A stretch of DNA of 64,000 nt from the NCBI GenBank assembly GCA_039977295.1, contig JBDWDN010000003.1, forward strand, positions 1 through 64,000, written 5' to 3'. The position numbers and the translations under genes were made by a program. This stretch comes from Hellea sp039977295 (GTDB lineage Bacteria > Pseudomonadota > Alphaproteobacteria > Caulobacterales > Maricaulaceae). This document shows, piece by piece, positions 1 through 7,639 of the stretch. The notes under the pieces were generated by a model. It searched no databases and was not told the origin of the DNA. It was given only the letters and a program-made list of their open reading frames with translations. Positions within the stretch are counted from its first letter, which is position 1; each line of letters opens with the position of its first letter.

Positions 1-515
1 TCCATGCGCTCATAGCGCGCCAGGGCATCGTCAACTTTTGTATCCTTAAGCACAGTGCGCATCCGGATTTGGCCAGTCGCAACTGTCGTGCGCATCGCGA
101 GCGCTTTGTGCTTAGCCTTAGCTTCGTCGAGTTTAGACTGCAGCTTGGCAAGATCGCCATCCGCTTTCGCAACCGCTTCGTCCAAAATATCAATTTCTTT
201 CAAAACAACTTCGCTCATTTGCTCGGCTTGCTGTTTCGCAGCAAGGGCACCCCGGGCAAGATCTTCGCGGTCTTTTGTCAAAGCGAGTTCAGCTTTAGCA
301 GCCCATTCACCGGCGCGGGTCTTATAGGCCTCGCCTTTGCGGCTTAGCTCTTTACGCTCTGCGATATTACGGGCGGCGTCCGTGCGGACTTCGACCAATG
401 TGTCTTCCATTTCCTGAATGATCAGGCGGGCGATCTTCTCCGGATTCTCTGCTTTATCAATCATAGCATTGAGATTAGAGTTGATGATGTCACCCATGCG
501 AGAAAAAATTCCCAT
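1..515 (-). CDS. pspA: Phage shock protein A (PspA/IM30 family), 3' end cut by window edge
   Basis: This encodes a PspA/Vipp1-type protein, which binds stressed inner membrane, forms ESCRT-III-like assemblies and, in the classic system, inhibits PspF. About 171 residues are visible; full-length members have about 220-230. The N-terminus MGIFSRMGDIINSNLNAMID is the family's amphipathic helix, followed by PEKIARLIIQEMEDTLVEVR and a long charged coiled coil. The ATG at 515 follows a good ribosome-binding site (GGAGACG). It is the last visible gene of a minus-strand set that faces pspF, which fits the usual psp arrangement. The family call is secure; the C-terminus lies outside the window. Confidence 0.93.
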   Translation of the reverse strand, partial: MGIFSRMGDIINSNLNAMIDKAENPEKIARLIIQEMEDTLVEVRTDAARNIAERKELSRKGEAYKTRAGEWAAKAELALTKDREDLARGALAAKQQAEQMSEVVLKEIDILDEAVAKADGDLAKLQSKLDEAKAKHKALAMRTTVATGQIRMRTVLKDTKVDDALARYERM

Positions 516-538
516 AATACGTCTCCTTAACGTGGTAT

Positions 539-676
539 TTAAAAGATTGCTGAGATGATAAATCCGGCGGCGAAAAAGCCCCAACATTCCATCTTGCGGG
601 TTGAAAGGTAGCGAAGGAAGCGAGCGCCTTTTAAGCGCCAGCTATCTTCTGTTTTATAATCTTCATAGCGGCTCAT
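539..676 (-). CDS. Small membrane protein upstream of pspA (45 aa)
   Basis: This is a 45-residue open frame with ATG at 676 preceded by AAAGGAGACAC, a near-perfect ribosome-binding site. It stops 23 bases before the pspA start, so the two are almost certainly co-transcribed. The N-terminal half is polar and basic (MSRYEDYKTEDSWRLKG), and the C-terminus is hydrophobic (WGFFAAGFIISAIF), consistent with one membrane segment ending at the C-terminus. PspB is also small and membrane-bound, but its segment is N-terminal, so I do not call this PspB. Inference: an accessory membrane protein of the psp locus. Confidence 0.6.
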   Translation of the reverse strand: MSRYEDYKTEDSWRLKGARFLRYLSTRKMECWGFFAAGFIISAIF

Positions 677-713
677 TGTGTGTCTCCTTTAGTGCGTTTG
701 CATTTTAAGGCTC

Positions 714-740
714 AAAAATCGGGCCTTATGTGCCCGTTTT
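714..740 (-). terminator. Weak terminator or attenuator between the two small psp genes
   Basis: Read on the minus strand, CGGGC and GCCCG pair around a 7-base loop and are followed by ATTTTT. The stem is only 5 bp, so it could be a weak terminator or attenuator separating the 53-residue frame from the 45-residue gene and pspA. Confidence 0.35.
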
Positions 741-774
741 CTGAGGCAGTTGATGTTATCTAATGCAAGCCGCA

Positions 775-936
775 CTAAAATCCGAAACCGGCAATCCGAG
801 CACCACAGCTGCGGTGGCTCATCAATGAACTATTACGGCGTGAACGTGACCGGCGAGCGGGGTTGCTTGTTTCGATAACAGAAGTGGCACTTCCTGTTTC
901 AATTCCCGCATCAATGTCAAAAGTTCTGTAAGTCAT
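775..936 (-). CDS. Small hypothetical protein, first minus-strand frame of the psp locus (53 aa)
   Basis: This is a 53-residue frame (MTYRTFDIDAG...) with ATG at 936 and a purine-rich AGAGAGAAG just upstream. The middle is rich in Arg and Ser (ARRSRSRRNSS), and no membrane segment or known domain is recognisable. It lies between the pspF promoter region and the 45-residue psp gene, on the same strand as pspA. Either it is a small regulatory or accessory protein of the locus, or the frame is accidental and the DNA is the 5' leader of the psp transcript. No homolog was recognised. Confidence 0.35.
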   Translation of the reverse strand: MTYRTFDIDAGIETGSATSVIETSNPARRSRSRRNSSLMSHRSCGARIAGFGF

Positions 937-1116
937 AGTCTTCTCTCTCTTTCTTTTTTGTCGTCTCCTAATGCTGAAGTGTTTCCCTCAGCGACAAATT
1001 CAATATGGCGATATGAGGTAAAAGAGTCGAGAAAATTTAAGTTATTGATTTTATTGTCTTTTTTACCTTTTTTGAAATTGACCTAAGCTAATTTTGGTAT
1101 TTATTACTATTACATA

Positions 1117-1151
1117 TTGCTATTTAGCTAAATAAATTAGTATAATTAGCC
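1117..1151 (+). promoter_or_regulatory. Predicted pspF promoter for a leaderless mRNA, with palindromic operator in the spacer
   Basis: TTGCTA (1117-1122) and a perfect TATAAT (1141-1146) are 18 bases apart, and the ATG of pspF follows only 5 bases after TATAAT. Transcription would therefore begin at or next to the start codon. No ribosome-binding site is present. The spacer contains a perfect 14-bp palindrome TATTTAGCTAAATA (1121-1134), a candidate operator, perhaps for autoregulation. No -24/-12 sigma-54 element was found between 937 and 1151 on either strand by eye. Confidence 0.55.
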
Positions 1152-2225
1152 ATGTCGACCATACCCGCACAGCCCATCGGGCAATCTGATTCTTTTCATG
1201 CCCTGCTCGATAGGGTTTCTGATGCGGCGTCGTTAGATAGGCCCGTCATAGTGGTAGGGGAACGCGGCACCGGCAAAGAGATGATCGCCTCACGCCTTCA
1301 CTTCCTCTCCCCGCGCTGGGAGGCTCAATTTGTAAAAGTCAACTGCGCCGCCTTTTCAGATGAAATGCTAGACCGTGAACTTTTTGGACAAAGCTTCATG
1401 GATGGTCAGGACGATACGAATGGCCGTTTTTTTGAAGCGGATGGCGGGACTATATTTATGGACAATATAGATACGCTCTCCCCGCGCTTGCAGGAAAAAC
1501 TCATGAGGGCCGTAGAATATGGCGAGTATGAGGCCGGCGGGGAGGCCCATACACAGCAGGTTGATGTTCGCATTGTAACCGCAACAGGCATAGATCTGCC
1601 CGCCGCTGTTGCCCGGGGCGAGTTTCGCGTAGATTTGGTTGACCGCCTCGCCTTTGACGTCATCACGATACCTCCCCTGAGATATAGGCCCCAAGACGTA
1701 GCGCCATTGGCTGAGCATTTCGGCCGCAAGATAGCCGCCTCGCTTGGCGCGGAGAGCTTTCCTGGCTTCACCCCTGAAATGATGGTGGAGATGGAAACGC
1801 GGCCATGGCCCGGCAATGTAAGAGAATTAAAGACCATGATAGAGCGAAATGTCGCCCAATTTTTCTTGCGAGATGAAAGTTTAAGCGCGCCTATCGGGAC
1901 CCTCTCCTTTGACCCCTTTGAAAGCCCCTATAGATTACGAGACGCGGCGCCTGTTCAGCCCGCTCAAATATTTGCGGAAACCTTAACCTCCGTGGCCTCC
2001 CCTCCACTCATACATCCACAAAGGACAGAGATTGAGACACCTCAAACCCCGGCGCCGACAGATATAAAGGAAAGCTTTGCAGATCGCATTATGACATTTG
2101 AACGCCGCCTCATCGACGAAGCGCTCAAACTTTCAGATGGCCATCAAGGTAAAGCCGCAGATCATTTAGAGCTGACCTATCACAGCTTTCGCGGATTACT
2201 TAGAAAACACGGGCTAAAAAAATAG
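1152..2225 (+). CDS. pspF: PspF-like AAA+ transcription activator with degenerate sigma-54 contact loop
   Basis: This 357-residue protein has the PspF layout: no receiver domain, an AAA+ domain from the N-terminus and a C-terminal Fis-type helix-turn-helix (LTYHSFRGLLRKHGLKK). Walker A is GERGTGKE. The arginine-finger region GEFRVDLVDRLAFDV is intact. Two departures are visible. After ELFG the family motif GAFTGA, which contacts sigma-54, is missing and replaced by QSFMDGQDD. The Walker B region reads GGTIFMDNID, with Asn where the family normally has the catalytic Glu. It faces pspA, so it is the locus regulator. Whether it still works with sigma-54 is doubtful; it could be a sigma-70-type regulator, as TyrR is. 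An 80-residue linker precedes the helix-turn-helix, longer than in E. coli PspF (325 aa). Confidence 0.85.
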   Translation: MSTIPAQPIGQSDSFHALLDRVSDAASLDRPVIVVGERGTGKEMIASRLHFLSPRWEAQFVKVNCAAFSDEMLDRELFGQSFMDGQDDTNGRFFEADGGTIFMDNIDTLSPRLQEKLMRAVEYGEYEAGGEAHTQQVDVRIVTATGIDLPAAVARGEFRVDLVDRLAFDVITIPPLRYRPQDVAPLAEHFGRKIAASLGAESFPGFTPEMMVEMETRPWPGNVRELKTMIERNVAQFFLRDESLSAPIGTLSFDPFESPYRLRDAAPVQPAQIFAETLTSVASPPLIHPQRTEIETPQTPAPTDIKESFADRIMTFERRLIDEALKLSDGHQGKAADHLELTYHSFRGLLRKHGLKK

Positions 2226-2230
2226 CCTTC

Positions 2231-2370
2231 AATTTTTCTCTCGCCCGACAAGCAAGATAAACAGACCCGCGAGTAAAGATCATTTTCCGTTTTCACGCGT
2301 TTGGAAGACCAATAGCCAATGCCGAGCAGTAGCCCCATATAGAATATTAGGGTTAGAAGAACGACTACGG
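2231..2370 (-). pseudogene. Remnant of a membrane protein gene (possible sodium/solute symporter N-terminus)
   Basis: Directly behind the molybdopterin gene and on the same strand, an open stretch without a start codon reads VVVLLTLIFYMGLLLGIGYW followed by SSKRVKTENDLY. This resembles the first membrane helix and KTxxDF(Y)LAGR loop of sodium/solute symporters. The next residues only resemble a membrane protein in a shifted frame (SLLAGLFILLVGREKN then stop). It may therefore be a symporter remnant or a frameshifted small two-helix protein. No start codon or ribosome-binding site is visible. Confidence 0.38.
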
Positions 2371-2379
2371 TGGGGGACC

Positions 2380-4461
2380 TTACGCCGCCTTTTTAATTTT
2401 CACCGACACACCGTTCAGCACTGCATTTCCAGATAGGTCATCCACAATAGCTGGGTCGGTCAGATCGTTCATCGACACACCAGGATTAGCCGCGGCCACA
2501 GAAAGCTTCGCGCCTTTTCGGTTATGGCCATAACCATGCGGCATAGAGACAACGCTTGGCATGATGTCATCTGTTATCTCAATGGGTAATTCGACAGTGC
2601 CGACATGGTTAAAGACTTCAGCCATATCGCCGTCCTCAAGACCAAGCCCAGCCGCGTCATCGGGATGTATCATGAGGGTGCAGCGGTTCGGTCCTTTTAA
2701 AAGGCGGTGGCTATTGTGAAGCCAGCTATTATTTGAACGGACATGGCGGCGGCCAATCAAGCTAAAGCTGTCCTTGGCCGGAACATTAAAGTCAGCTTTA
2801 AAAAGCGCTAAATCCTGGACCGGCATTTCAGGCGCGCAATGAATTAAGCCATCATCTGTTTTCAGCCGTTCGGGCAAGCGCGGTTTAAGCGGGCCCATAT
2901 CGTAACCATTGGGATAAGCTTCAATTTCAGCAAGACTTATTTTATGCGGAGAGCTTTGCATCATTTGATCAAGAACGTCGCGCGGTTCTATTTTCGCGGG
3001 CGGGGCATTTTCGCCTTTAGCTACGCGAATAGCGCCTTCTAAATCTGCCATAATCTCCCAATCAGCCTTGGTCCCTTCCGCCTTTTCAAACAATGCAGGC
3101 GAATAGGCCGCATAATTACGAATAGCGAGCGGCGTGAAAAACAGCGGATAATGATCGCGCTCCAGCGGGCCGCAAGGCGGGAGAATGTAATCGGCATGGC
3201 GAGAGGTTTCGGTGATATACATATCAATCGACACCATAAGATCGAGCGTTTCTAGCGCGTCATCAAGCTGACGCCCACCTGGGGATGACAGAACGGGATT
3301 GCCCGCTAACGTCAGTAAAGCCCCAATTTGTCCTTCGCCCGGCGTTGTAATCTCTGGCGCTAATTCAGCCGCAGGCAGCTCGCCCAAAACTTCAGGGCGG
3401 CCTGAGAGGCGTTGATGATAACGTCCATAAGATCCGGTCCCGCTGCGCTCAACAGGGTCAACAATAGAGTCGGGGAACATGACCCCGCCTTCGCGGTCAA
3501 CATTTCCTGTCGCAATATTTAACAGCTGAATCAGCCAGTGGTTTAGCGTCCCGTGTTTCACAACGGAAACACCCATCCGGCCATAGACGATGGCGGGTTG
3601 GCCACTGCCGAGTTCTGCCGCAATGCCGCGAATATCACCTACGGGAATGCCGCAATAATCTGATAAATCATCCAAATTGAACTGATGGATCTGCGCCCAA
3701 GCCGCCTCCCAATCTTTCAGCATCGGCATAAGACGGTCGGGATTTACGAGCCCCGCTTCATCTAGCGCTAATAATAAGCCGAGGAATAACGCCGTATCTG
3801 TTCCAGGCTTGATGAAGTGATGCCCGTCCGAAATTTTGGCTGTCTCTGTTTTTCGAGGATCCACTACAACAAACTTACCGCCGCGCGCCTGCAAACGCTG
3901 AATACGTTTCTTCACATTCGGAACGGTCCAAAGCGAGCCATTAGAGGCGAGCGGATTACCCCCAACGCAGAGCATATACATTGTGCGGTCAATATCCGGG
4001 ACAGGGTAAAGCGCGTTATGGCCGTAAACCCATTTCTGACAAATCATATGCGGAAGCTGATCAAGCGTAGAGGCCGAATATAGACCTTTTGCGCCCCATG
4101 ACTTTGTAAGGCCGCGCATAGAAAAACTGCTAGAGTAATTATGAGCGTTTGGATTACCCAAATATATGGAGGCGATTTTTGGCCCCGCGGCAATCGACTG
4201 ATGCTTAGCCGCAATTTCAGACAAGGCTTGTTCCCAAGAGACTTCCTCCCAGCTATCTCCAACTTTTTTAATCGGCGCGCGCAAACGATCAGGATCGTTT
4301 TGCAAATCAGGAATAGCTGTCGCTTTAGGACATATATACCCCTCCGATAAAACGTGATCTGGATTACCCGTAACTTTGGTGACCTTGCCCTCTTCGACTG
4401 TCATCAAGACACCGCAATTAGCTTCGCAAATGTGACAGGTGCGTGCGTGAATTTTGGTCAT
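2380..4461 (-). CDS. Molybdopterin-dependent oxidoreductase (formate dehydrogenase/Nap superfamily)
   Basis: This 693-residue enzyme belongs to the bis-MGD molybdenum oxidoreductases. The N-terminal 4Fe-4S motif is complete: Cys9, Cys12, Cys16 and Cys44, followed by Pro-Lys (CPK), the lysine linking cluster and cofactor in this family. Molybdopterin-binding segments are visible (GGNPLASNGS, VVVDPRKTETA), and a C-terminal dinucleotide-binding-type domain covers roughly residues 570-690 (NNSWLHNSHRL). There is no Tat signal, so it is probably cytoplasmic. Its electron partner is not in the window. The substrate cannot be read from sequence; formate dehydrogenase-like is only a superfamily label. 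It is divergent from the serine hydrolase at 4624. Confidence 0.85.
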   Translation of the reverse strand: MTKIHARTCHICEANCGVLMTVEEGKVTKVTGNPDHVLSEGYICPKATAIPDLQNDPDRLRAPIKKVGDSWEEVSWEQALSEIAAKHQSIAAGPKIASIYLGNPNAHNYSSSFSMRGLTKSWGAKGLYSASTLDQLPHMICQKWVYGHNALYPVPDIDRTMYMLCVGGNPLASNGSLWTVPNVKKRIQRLQARGGKFVVVDPRKTETAKISDGHHFIKPGTDTALFLGLLLALDEAGLVNPDRLMPMLKDWEAAWAQIHQFNLDDLSDYCGIPVGDIRGIAAELGSGQPAIVYGRMGVSVVKHGTLNHWLIQLLNIATGNVDREGGVMFPDSIVDPVERSGTGSYGRYHQRLSGRPEVLGELPAAELAPEITTPGEGQIGALLTLAGNPVLSSPGGRQLDDALETLDLMVSIDMYITETSRHADYILPPCGPLERDHYPLFFTPLAIRNYAAYSPALFEKAEGTKADWEIMADLEGAIRVAKGENAPPAKIEPRDVLDQMMQSSPHKISLAEIEAYPNGYDMGPLKPRLPERLKTDDGLIHCAPEMPVQDLALFKADFNVPAKDSFSLIGRRHVRSNNSWLHNSHRLLKGPNRCTLMIHPDDAAGLGLEDGDMAEVFNHVGTVELPIEITDDIMPSVVSMPHGYGHNRKGAKLSVAAANPGVSMNDLTDPAIVDDLSGNAVLNGVSVKIKKAA

Positions 4462-4623
4462 GGGCGGCTCTCATTATGTTGTGTGAGCACTATGGAGAAT
4501 GTGACAGGATTTGCAAATGAACTGAATCCTAAAAACATAAAAACTCTGGCTTTGTGTATTCAGCGCCTTGCTTTCTCCTCCCTCTTTCGTCATCCTTCCC
4601 ATTATAAATTCGGGGAGAGCGTA

Positions 4624-5754
4624 ATGTTTCGATGGATAGCTTTTTGGATGGTTATCCTAATCTCAAGTTTTTCCTATGCGGCGGTAGCCAAAGACTTTGA
4701 TACGGCAAATTTCGAAACTTTTACCAAAGACATAATGGCGGCTTCAAATATCCCGGGATTGGCCGTTGTCATTTTCGATGAGAACGGCACCGTCTATGAA
4801 AAGGCCTTCGGGATAGCAGATGCCGATAAGACCCCTGTGACTCTGGATACGCCATTTCAATTAGGATCCGTTAGCAAATCCTTCGCGGCTCTGGTCCTCG
4901 TTCAACTCGCCTCTGAAGGGCGGGTGGATTTGGACGCGCCTGTCATAAATTATCTCCCTAAGTTTCGCACAGCCGATAAGAATGTTTGGAAAGACATAAC
5001 TCTTCAGCATGTGCTCAGCCATCGCAGCGGGATTTCGACATTTAATGGCAATCGCATGCAGCGCGATATTTATCGCGGTACCGATGCGCTCGACATCGCC
5101 ATTGGGCAGCTTCGAAAGACAAAACTTGTCTTAAAACCGGGCAGCCAATTACAATATTCGAATGCCAATTACATGCTCGCCGCGGCGGTGGTTGAAGTCG
5201 TCACAAAACAATCCTACGAAACCGTGGTGGATGAGCGTATTTTCAAACCTCTCGCCATGCAAAATAGTTATGTCCAAATGCCGCTTCGCGAAAGTGTGAA
5301 GGAAGCCAGCGGCTTTCGGCAATGGTTTGGAATTCCAATAGCCCACACATTTATTCCAGGACGCGCAATGATGGGAGCGGGCGGCGTCACATCGAGCGCG
5401 CGTGATCTGGCCATCTATGTGAGAGCCGTCGCCGCAAAAGACCCCAGCATCATTCCTTCAGAATTTGCGGATTACATCATCACGCCGCAAGGACATGAAA
5501 CAGAAAAGGAAGGCTACGGATTAGGCTGGATGCTTATTGACGTCGATAATAAGAAAGTTGTTTACCACGCGGGACTTAATGCCGGATTTACGGCGCAAGC
5601 AGGATTTATAGAAGGCGATAGGCGGGGTGGCCTTGTTCTGGCGAATAGTTCTGGCGGGTTACAAGCCGATGTCGCAGGCGTGGTGCTTAGAAAAGGCCTC
5701 GAAATTCCCACAGGCCCTTCGCGCCCCTCAATTGGACAACATATGACGGTTTGA
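4624..5754 (+). CDS. Serine beta-lactamase-like hydrolase, ended by in-frame TGA
   Basis: This is a 376-residue class C beta-lactamase/penicillin-binding-fold protein (beta-lactamase Pfam family). The ATG at 4624 follows GGGGAGAG and begins a clear signal peptide (MFRWIAFWMVILISSFSYAA). The catalytic SxxK is Ser82-Val-Ser-Lys85 in GSVSKSFAAL. The second motif is YSN in LQYSNANYML, and the third motif region is HAGLNAGF. These proteins act on D-Ala peptides, esters or beta-lactams in the periplasm; the substrate is unknown. The TGA at 5752 is followed in the same frame by 96 more codons encoding three membrane helices, so the protein seems to have lost its membrane tail. A signal-peptide-bearing soluble form may still be made. 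Confidence 0.8.
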   Translation: MFRWIAFWMVILISSFSYAAVAKDFDTANFETFTKDIMAASNIPGLAVVIFDENGTVYEKAFGIADADKTPVTLDTPFQLGSVSKSFAALVLVQLASEGRVDLDAPVINYLPKFRTADKNVWKDITLQHVLSHRSGISTFNGNRMQRDIYRGTDALDIAIGQLRKTKLVLKPGSQLQYSNANYMLAAAVVEVVTKQSYETVVDERIFKPLAMQNSYVQMPLRESVKEASGFRQWFGIPIAHTFIPGRAMMGAGGVTSSARDLAIYVRAVAAKDPSIIPSEFADYIITPQGHETEKEGYGLGWMLIDVDNKKVVYHAGLNAGFTAQAGFIEGDRRGGLVLANSSGGLQADVAGVVLRKGLEIPTGPSRPSIGQHMTV

Positions 5755-6045
5755 GGATTATTTGCGACGGTCATTATTCTATTTTTTTCATTCATTCTCT
5801 CAACGGTTCGTTTCGCGGCCTATGCGAAAAGCGTTGATCATGTGCCGGCGCTGCGGCGAGTATTGCCATCCATGGCGTTATTTGCGCTAGCCTATATCCT
5901 CGCCGTCATAATTCCCAAATCGCAAGGTATAAATCTAAGGGGAATAAAAGGGTTTAACCCCGACATCTGGCTCTGTTTATGGCTAAGCACGGCGATCGCT
6001 TTAATATGGGGCCTGACCCGTCTGTTTTATCCGCATAAGCCGTAA
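5755..6045 (+). pseudogene. Detached C-terminal membrane domain of the serine hydrolase
   Basis: After the TGA at 5752-5754 the hydrolase frame stays open for 96 codons to a TAA at 6043. It encodes three hydrophobic segments: about 5761-5820, 5863-5925 and 5970-6030. Several families of serine hydrolase with this fold carry such a C-terminal membrane bundle. A GTG at 5842 could start a separate 67-residue protein, but no ribosome-binding site precedes it and the first helix would be lost. The simplest reading is a recent nonsense mutation; a sequencing error or stop readthrough are alternatives. Confidence 0.6.
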
Positions 6046-6056
6046 AAATTTGCACC

Positions 6057-6866
6057 CTATTTTCGGAACGCCAAAACGCGGAGCGCCTTCTTAACAACAG
6101 GCGCTTCTATGAATTTCCCGTCCAACAGCACAACGTTACCGCCAGCCGCTTTATCGGCCGCAATCACTTTTTCGGCAAAAGCGATTTCTGCCTCGCTCGG
6201 CGCAAGAGCTACATGGATACGGGCGATTTGCGCGGGGTGGATAGCCGAGCGCGCATGAATACCCAGAGTTTTGAGGCGCATTGTAGTGGTTTCGCAATCA
6301 TCTAAGTCACGGACTTTAACATGAGGCCCCGCAAAGAACTGCACGCCAAAGGCATTTGCCGCCGCAACTAAGCGGGAGCGTGCATAAAGATGCGTATCCC
6401 AAGATTGATCGCAATCAACTTCGCCCGCATAATCAATTGCGCCATACATACCAAGACCAACACGGGCATGGGAGAATATCTCATCAGCATTCACGAGCCC
6501 TGCGGCGCTTTCTATAATGGCGAATATCGGCCCAAGCGAGACTGGAAGGGTTTGGTCTAGATCATCCACCTCTTCCCTTGACCCGACTTTGGGCACCATA
6601 ATAAAGGGAAGCGCTAGCTGGCGGCTTTTCAGCGCGGCAATATCGGCTTGGCCATAAGGCGTATCAACGCCGTTAATACGCAACGAGACATTTTTATGAG
6701 TAGTATTGGCCAGCCATTTTAGAACCTCGTCGCGAGCCTCTGCTTTTTCGGCCGGACCGACAGCATCCTCGAGATCAATACAGACGAGGTCTGCACCCGC
6801 TTGGCACGCTTTTTCAAAACGGTCAGGGCGATTGCCAGGGACGAAAAGTTGGGAACGATAATGCAT
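6057..6866 (-). CDS. HpcH/HpaI aldolase/citrate lyase family (CitE-like)
   Basis: This 269-residue TIM-barrel protein belongs to the CitE/malyl-CoA lyase group. The N-terminus MHYRSQLFVPGNRPDRFEKA and VCIDLEDAVGPAEKAEAR, with the Asp/Glu metal-binding pair, are hallmark motifs. RINGVDTPYGQADI, MVPKVGS and FAIIESAAG follow in the usual order, and HARSAIHPAQI lies near the C-terminus. Members cleave or form C-C bonds in acyl-CoA thioesters such as citramalyl-CoA or malyl-CoA. No other citrate lyase subunit is nearby, so it is a stand-alone CitE-like enzyme. AAGGTG precedes the ATG at 6866. Confidence 0.85.
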   Translation of the reverse strand: MHYRSQLFVPGNRPDRFEKACQAGADLVCIDLEDAVGPAEKAEARDEVLKWLANTTHKNVSLRINGVDTPYGQADIAALKSRQLALPFIMVPKVGSREEVDDLDQTLPVSLGPIFAIIESAAGLVNADEIFSHARVGLGMYGAIDYAGEVDCDQSWDTHLYARSRLVAAANAFGVQFFAGPHVKVRDLDDCETTTMRLKTLGIHARSAIHPAQIARIHVALAPSEAEIAFAEKVIAADKAAGGNVVLLDGKFIEAPVVKKALRVLAFRK

Positions 6867-6920
6867 AACCGCACCTTAACGATGCGGCCATGACTGTATC
6901 AAGATGTTATTTAATGCGCC

Positions 6921-7445
6921 TTACTTAATACGGCGACGGGTCGGGTTAGGACCTAGGGCACGGACACCTCCACCGCGGCGACGAGAAGGCTGATAGGCGA
7001 CGCGGCTATGCGCTGTGCAATAGGGCTCGTCTTTATCTTCGGTCTTGCGGCCACAGAACCTAAACTCTGACTGACCCGGATCGCCGATTGGCCATTTACA
7101 CATATGATCACGGATAGTCATGATCGTCGCATATTGACCATTCGCCATTGGCTTAGCTTCGATAGGCGGCGGCGGTGGAGCAACGGCGGCTGTAACGGCC
7201 TGGCGCGGCTTGCGCGGCGCGGACGGTGCCCTTGTGACGCGGGCTCTTGCCGTTGTTGTTGTTTTACGGGCCGCCTTCTTGGCAGGATTAGACGGTTTCG
7301 CGCGACCAGAAAGACCTAAGCGGTGAACCTTGCCGATGACAGCATTACGCGTAACACCGCCAAGTTGCTTGGCAATTTGACTAGCTGACAGACCCTCTGC
7401 CCATAATTTCGTAAGAACTTCTACGCGATCTTCGGTCCATGCCAT
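6921..7445 (-). CDS. gcrA: GcrA cell cycle regulator
   Basis: GcrA is an alphaproteobacterial master regulator that binds sigma-70 RNA polymerase and GANTC-methylated promoters, working with CcrM. This 174-residue protein starts MAWTEDRVEVLTKLWAEGLS with the characteristic N-terminal helix-turn-helix up to about residue 50 (ASQIAKQLGGVTRNAVIGKV). A basic Ala/Pro-rich linker follows. The conserved C-terminal sigma-binding domain has CKWPIGDPG, FCG and YCTAHSR. The ATG at 7445 is chosen because AAGGGG lies just upstream and the protein begins with the family's MAWT; an upstream in-frame extension has no family similarity. A GAATC (GANTC) site lies at 7466-7470, within 25 bases of the start. Confidence 0.96.
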   Translation of the reverse strand: MAWTEDRVEVLTKLWAEGLSASQIAKQLGGVTRNAVIGKVHRLGLSGRAKPSNPAKKAARKTTTTARARVTRAPSAPRKPRQAVTAAVAPPPPPIEAKPMANGQYATIMTIRDHMCKWPIGDPGQSEFRFCGRKTEDKDEPYCTAHSRVAYQPSRRRGGGVRALGPNPTRRRIK

Positions 7446-7476
7446 GACGGAATTCCCCTTCTTCGGAATCGAAAAC

Positions 7477-7528
7477 GGGCTGAACAGCCCATTTGAAAAA
7501 TTATTCACCTATGCGCGGTTTAAACCGC
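7477..7528 (-). promoter_or_regulatory. Two palindromes in the gcrA 5' region
   Basis: Upstream of gcrA are the hairpin-like palindrome GGGCTGAACAGCCC (7477-7490) and the perfect palindrome GCGGTTTAAACCGC (7515-7528). They lie 32 and 70 bases from the start codon. They could be an RNA hairpin in the leader and a protein-binding site at the promoter. Nothing more specific can be said from sequence. Confidence 0.35.
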
Positions 7529-7620
7529 ACTATATGTTGTGTTTGATGTAGAGGCTCCCTCACATCTCCTACAACATAATGTAAAGATTTTATGAAGAAC
7601 CACAAGATAAAGTTACCAAC

Positions 7621-7639
7621 CTATCCACAGTTATCAACA
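7621..7639 (+). promoter_or_regulatory. Tandem DnaA-box-like sites upstream of gcrA
   Basis: CTATCCACA (7621-7629) and TTATCAACA (7631-7639) each differ by one base from the DnaA box TTATCCACA. They are in the same orientation, one base apart, about 175 bases upstream of gcrA in the 340-base gap between gcrA and the permease gene. In Caulobacter, DnaA is reported to activate gcrA transcription, so the position fits. A binding role is inferred, not shown. Confidence 0.5.

Noticed and set aside
5752..5754. TGA as selenocysteine codon
   Set aside because: The position is at the end of the catalytic domain before a membrane tail, with no redox motif and no evident SECIS-like hairpin directly downstream.
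7621..7639. Tandem DnaA boxes as a replication origin
   Set aside because: Only two boxes, no AT-rich unwinding region and no dnaA, hemE, parAB or gidA neighbours; a promoter role at gcrA fits better.
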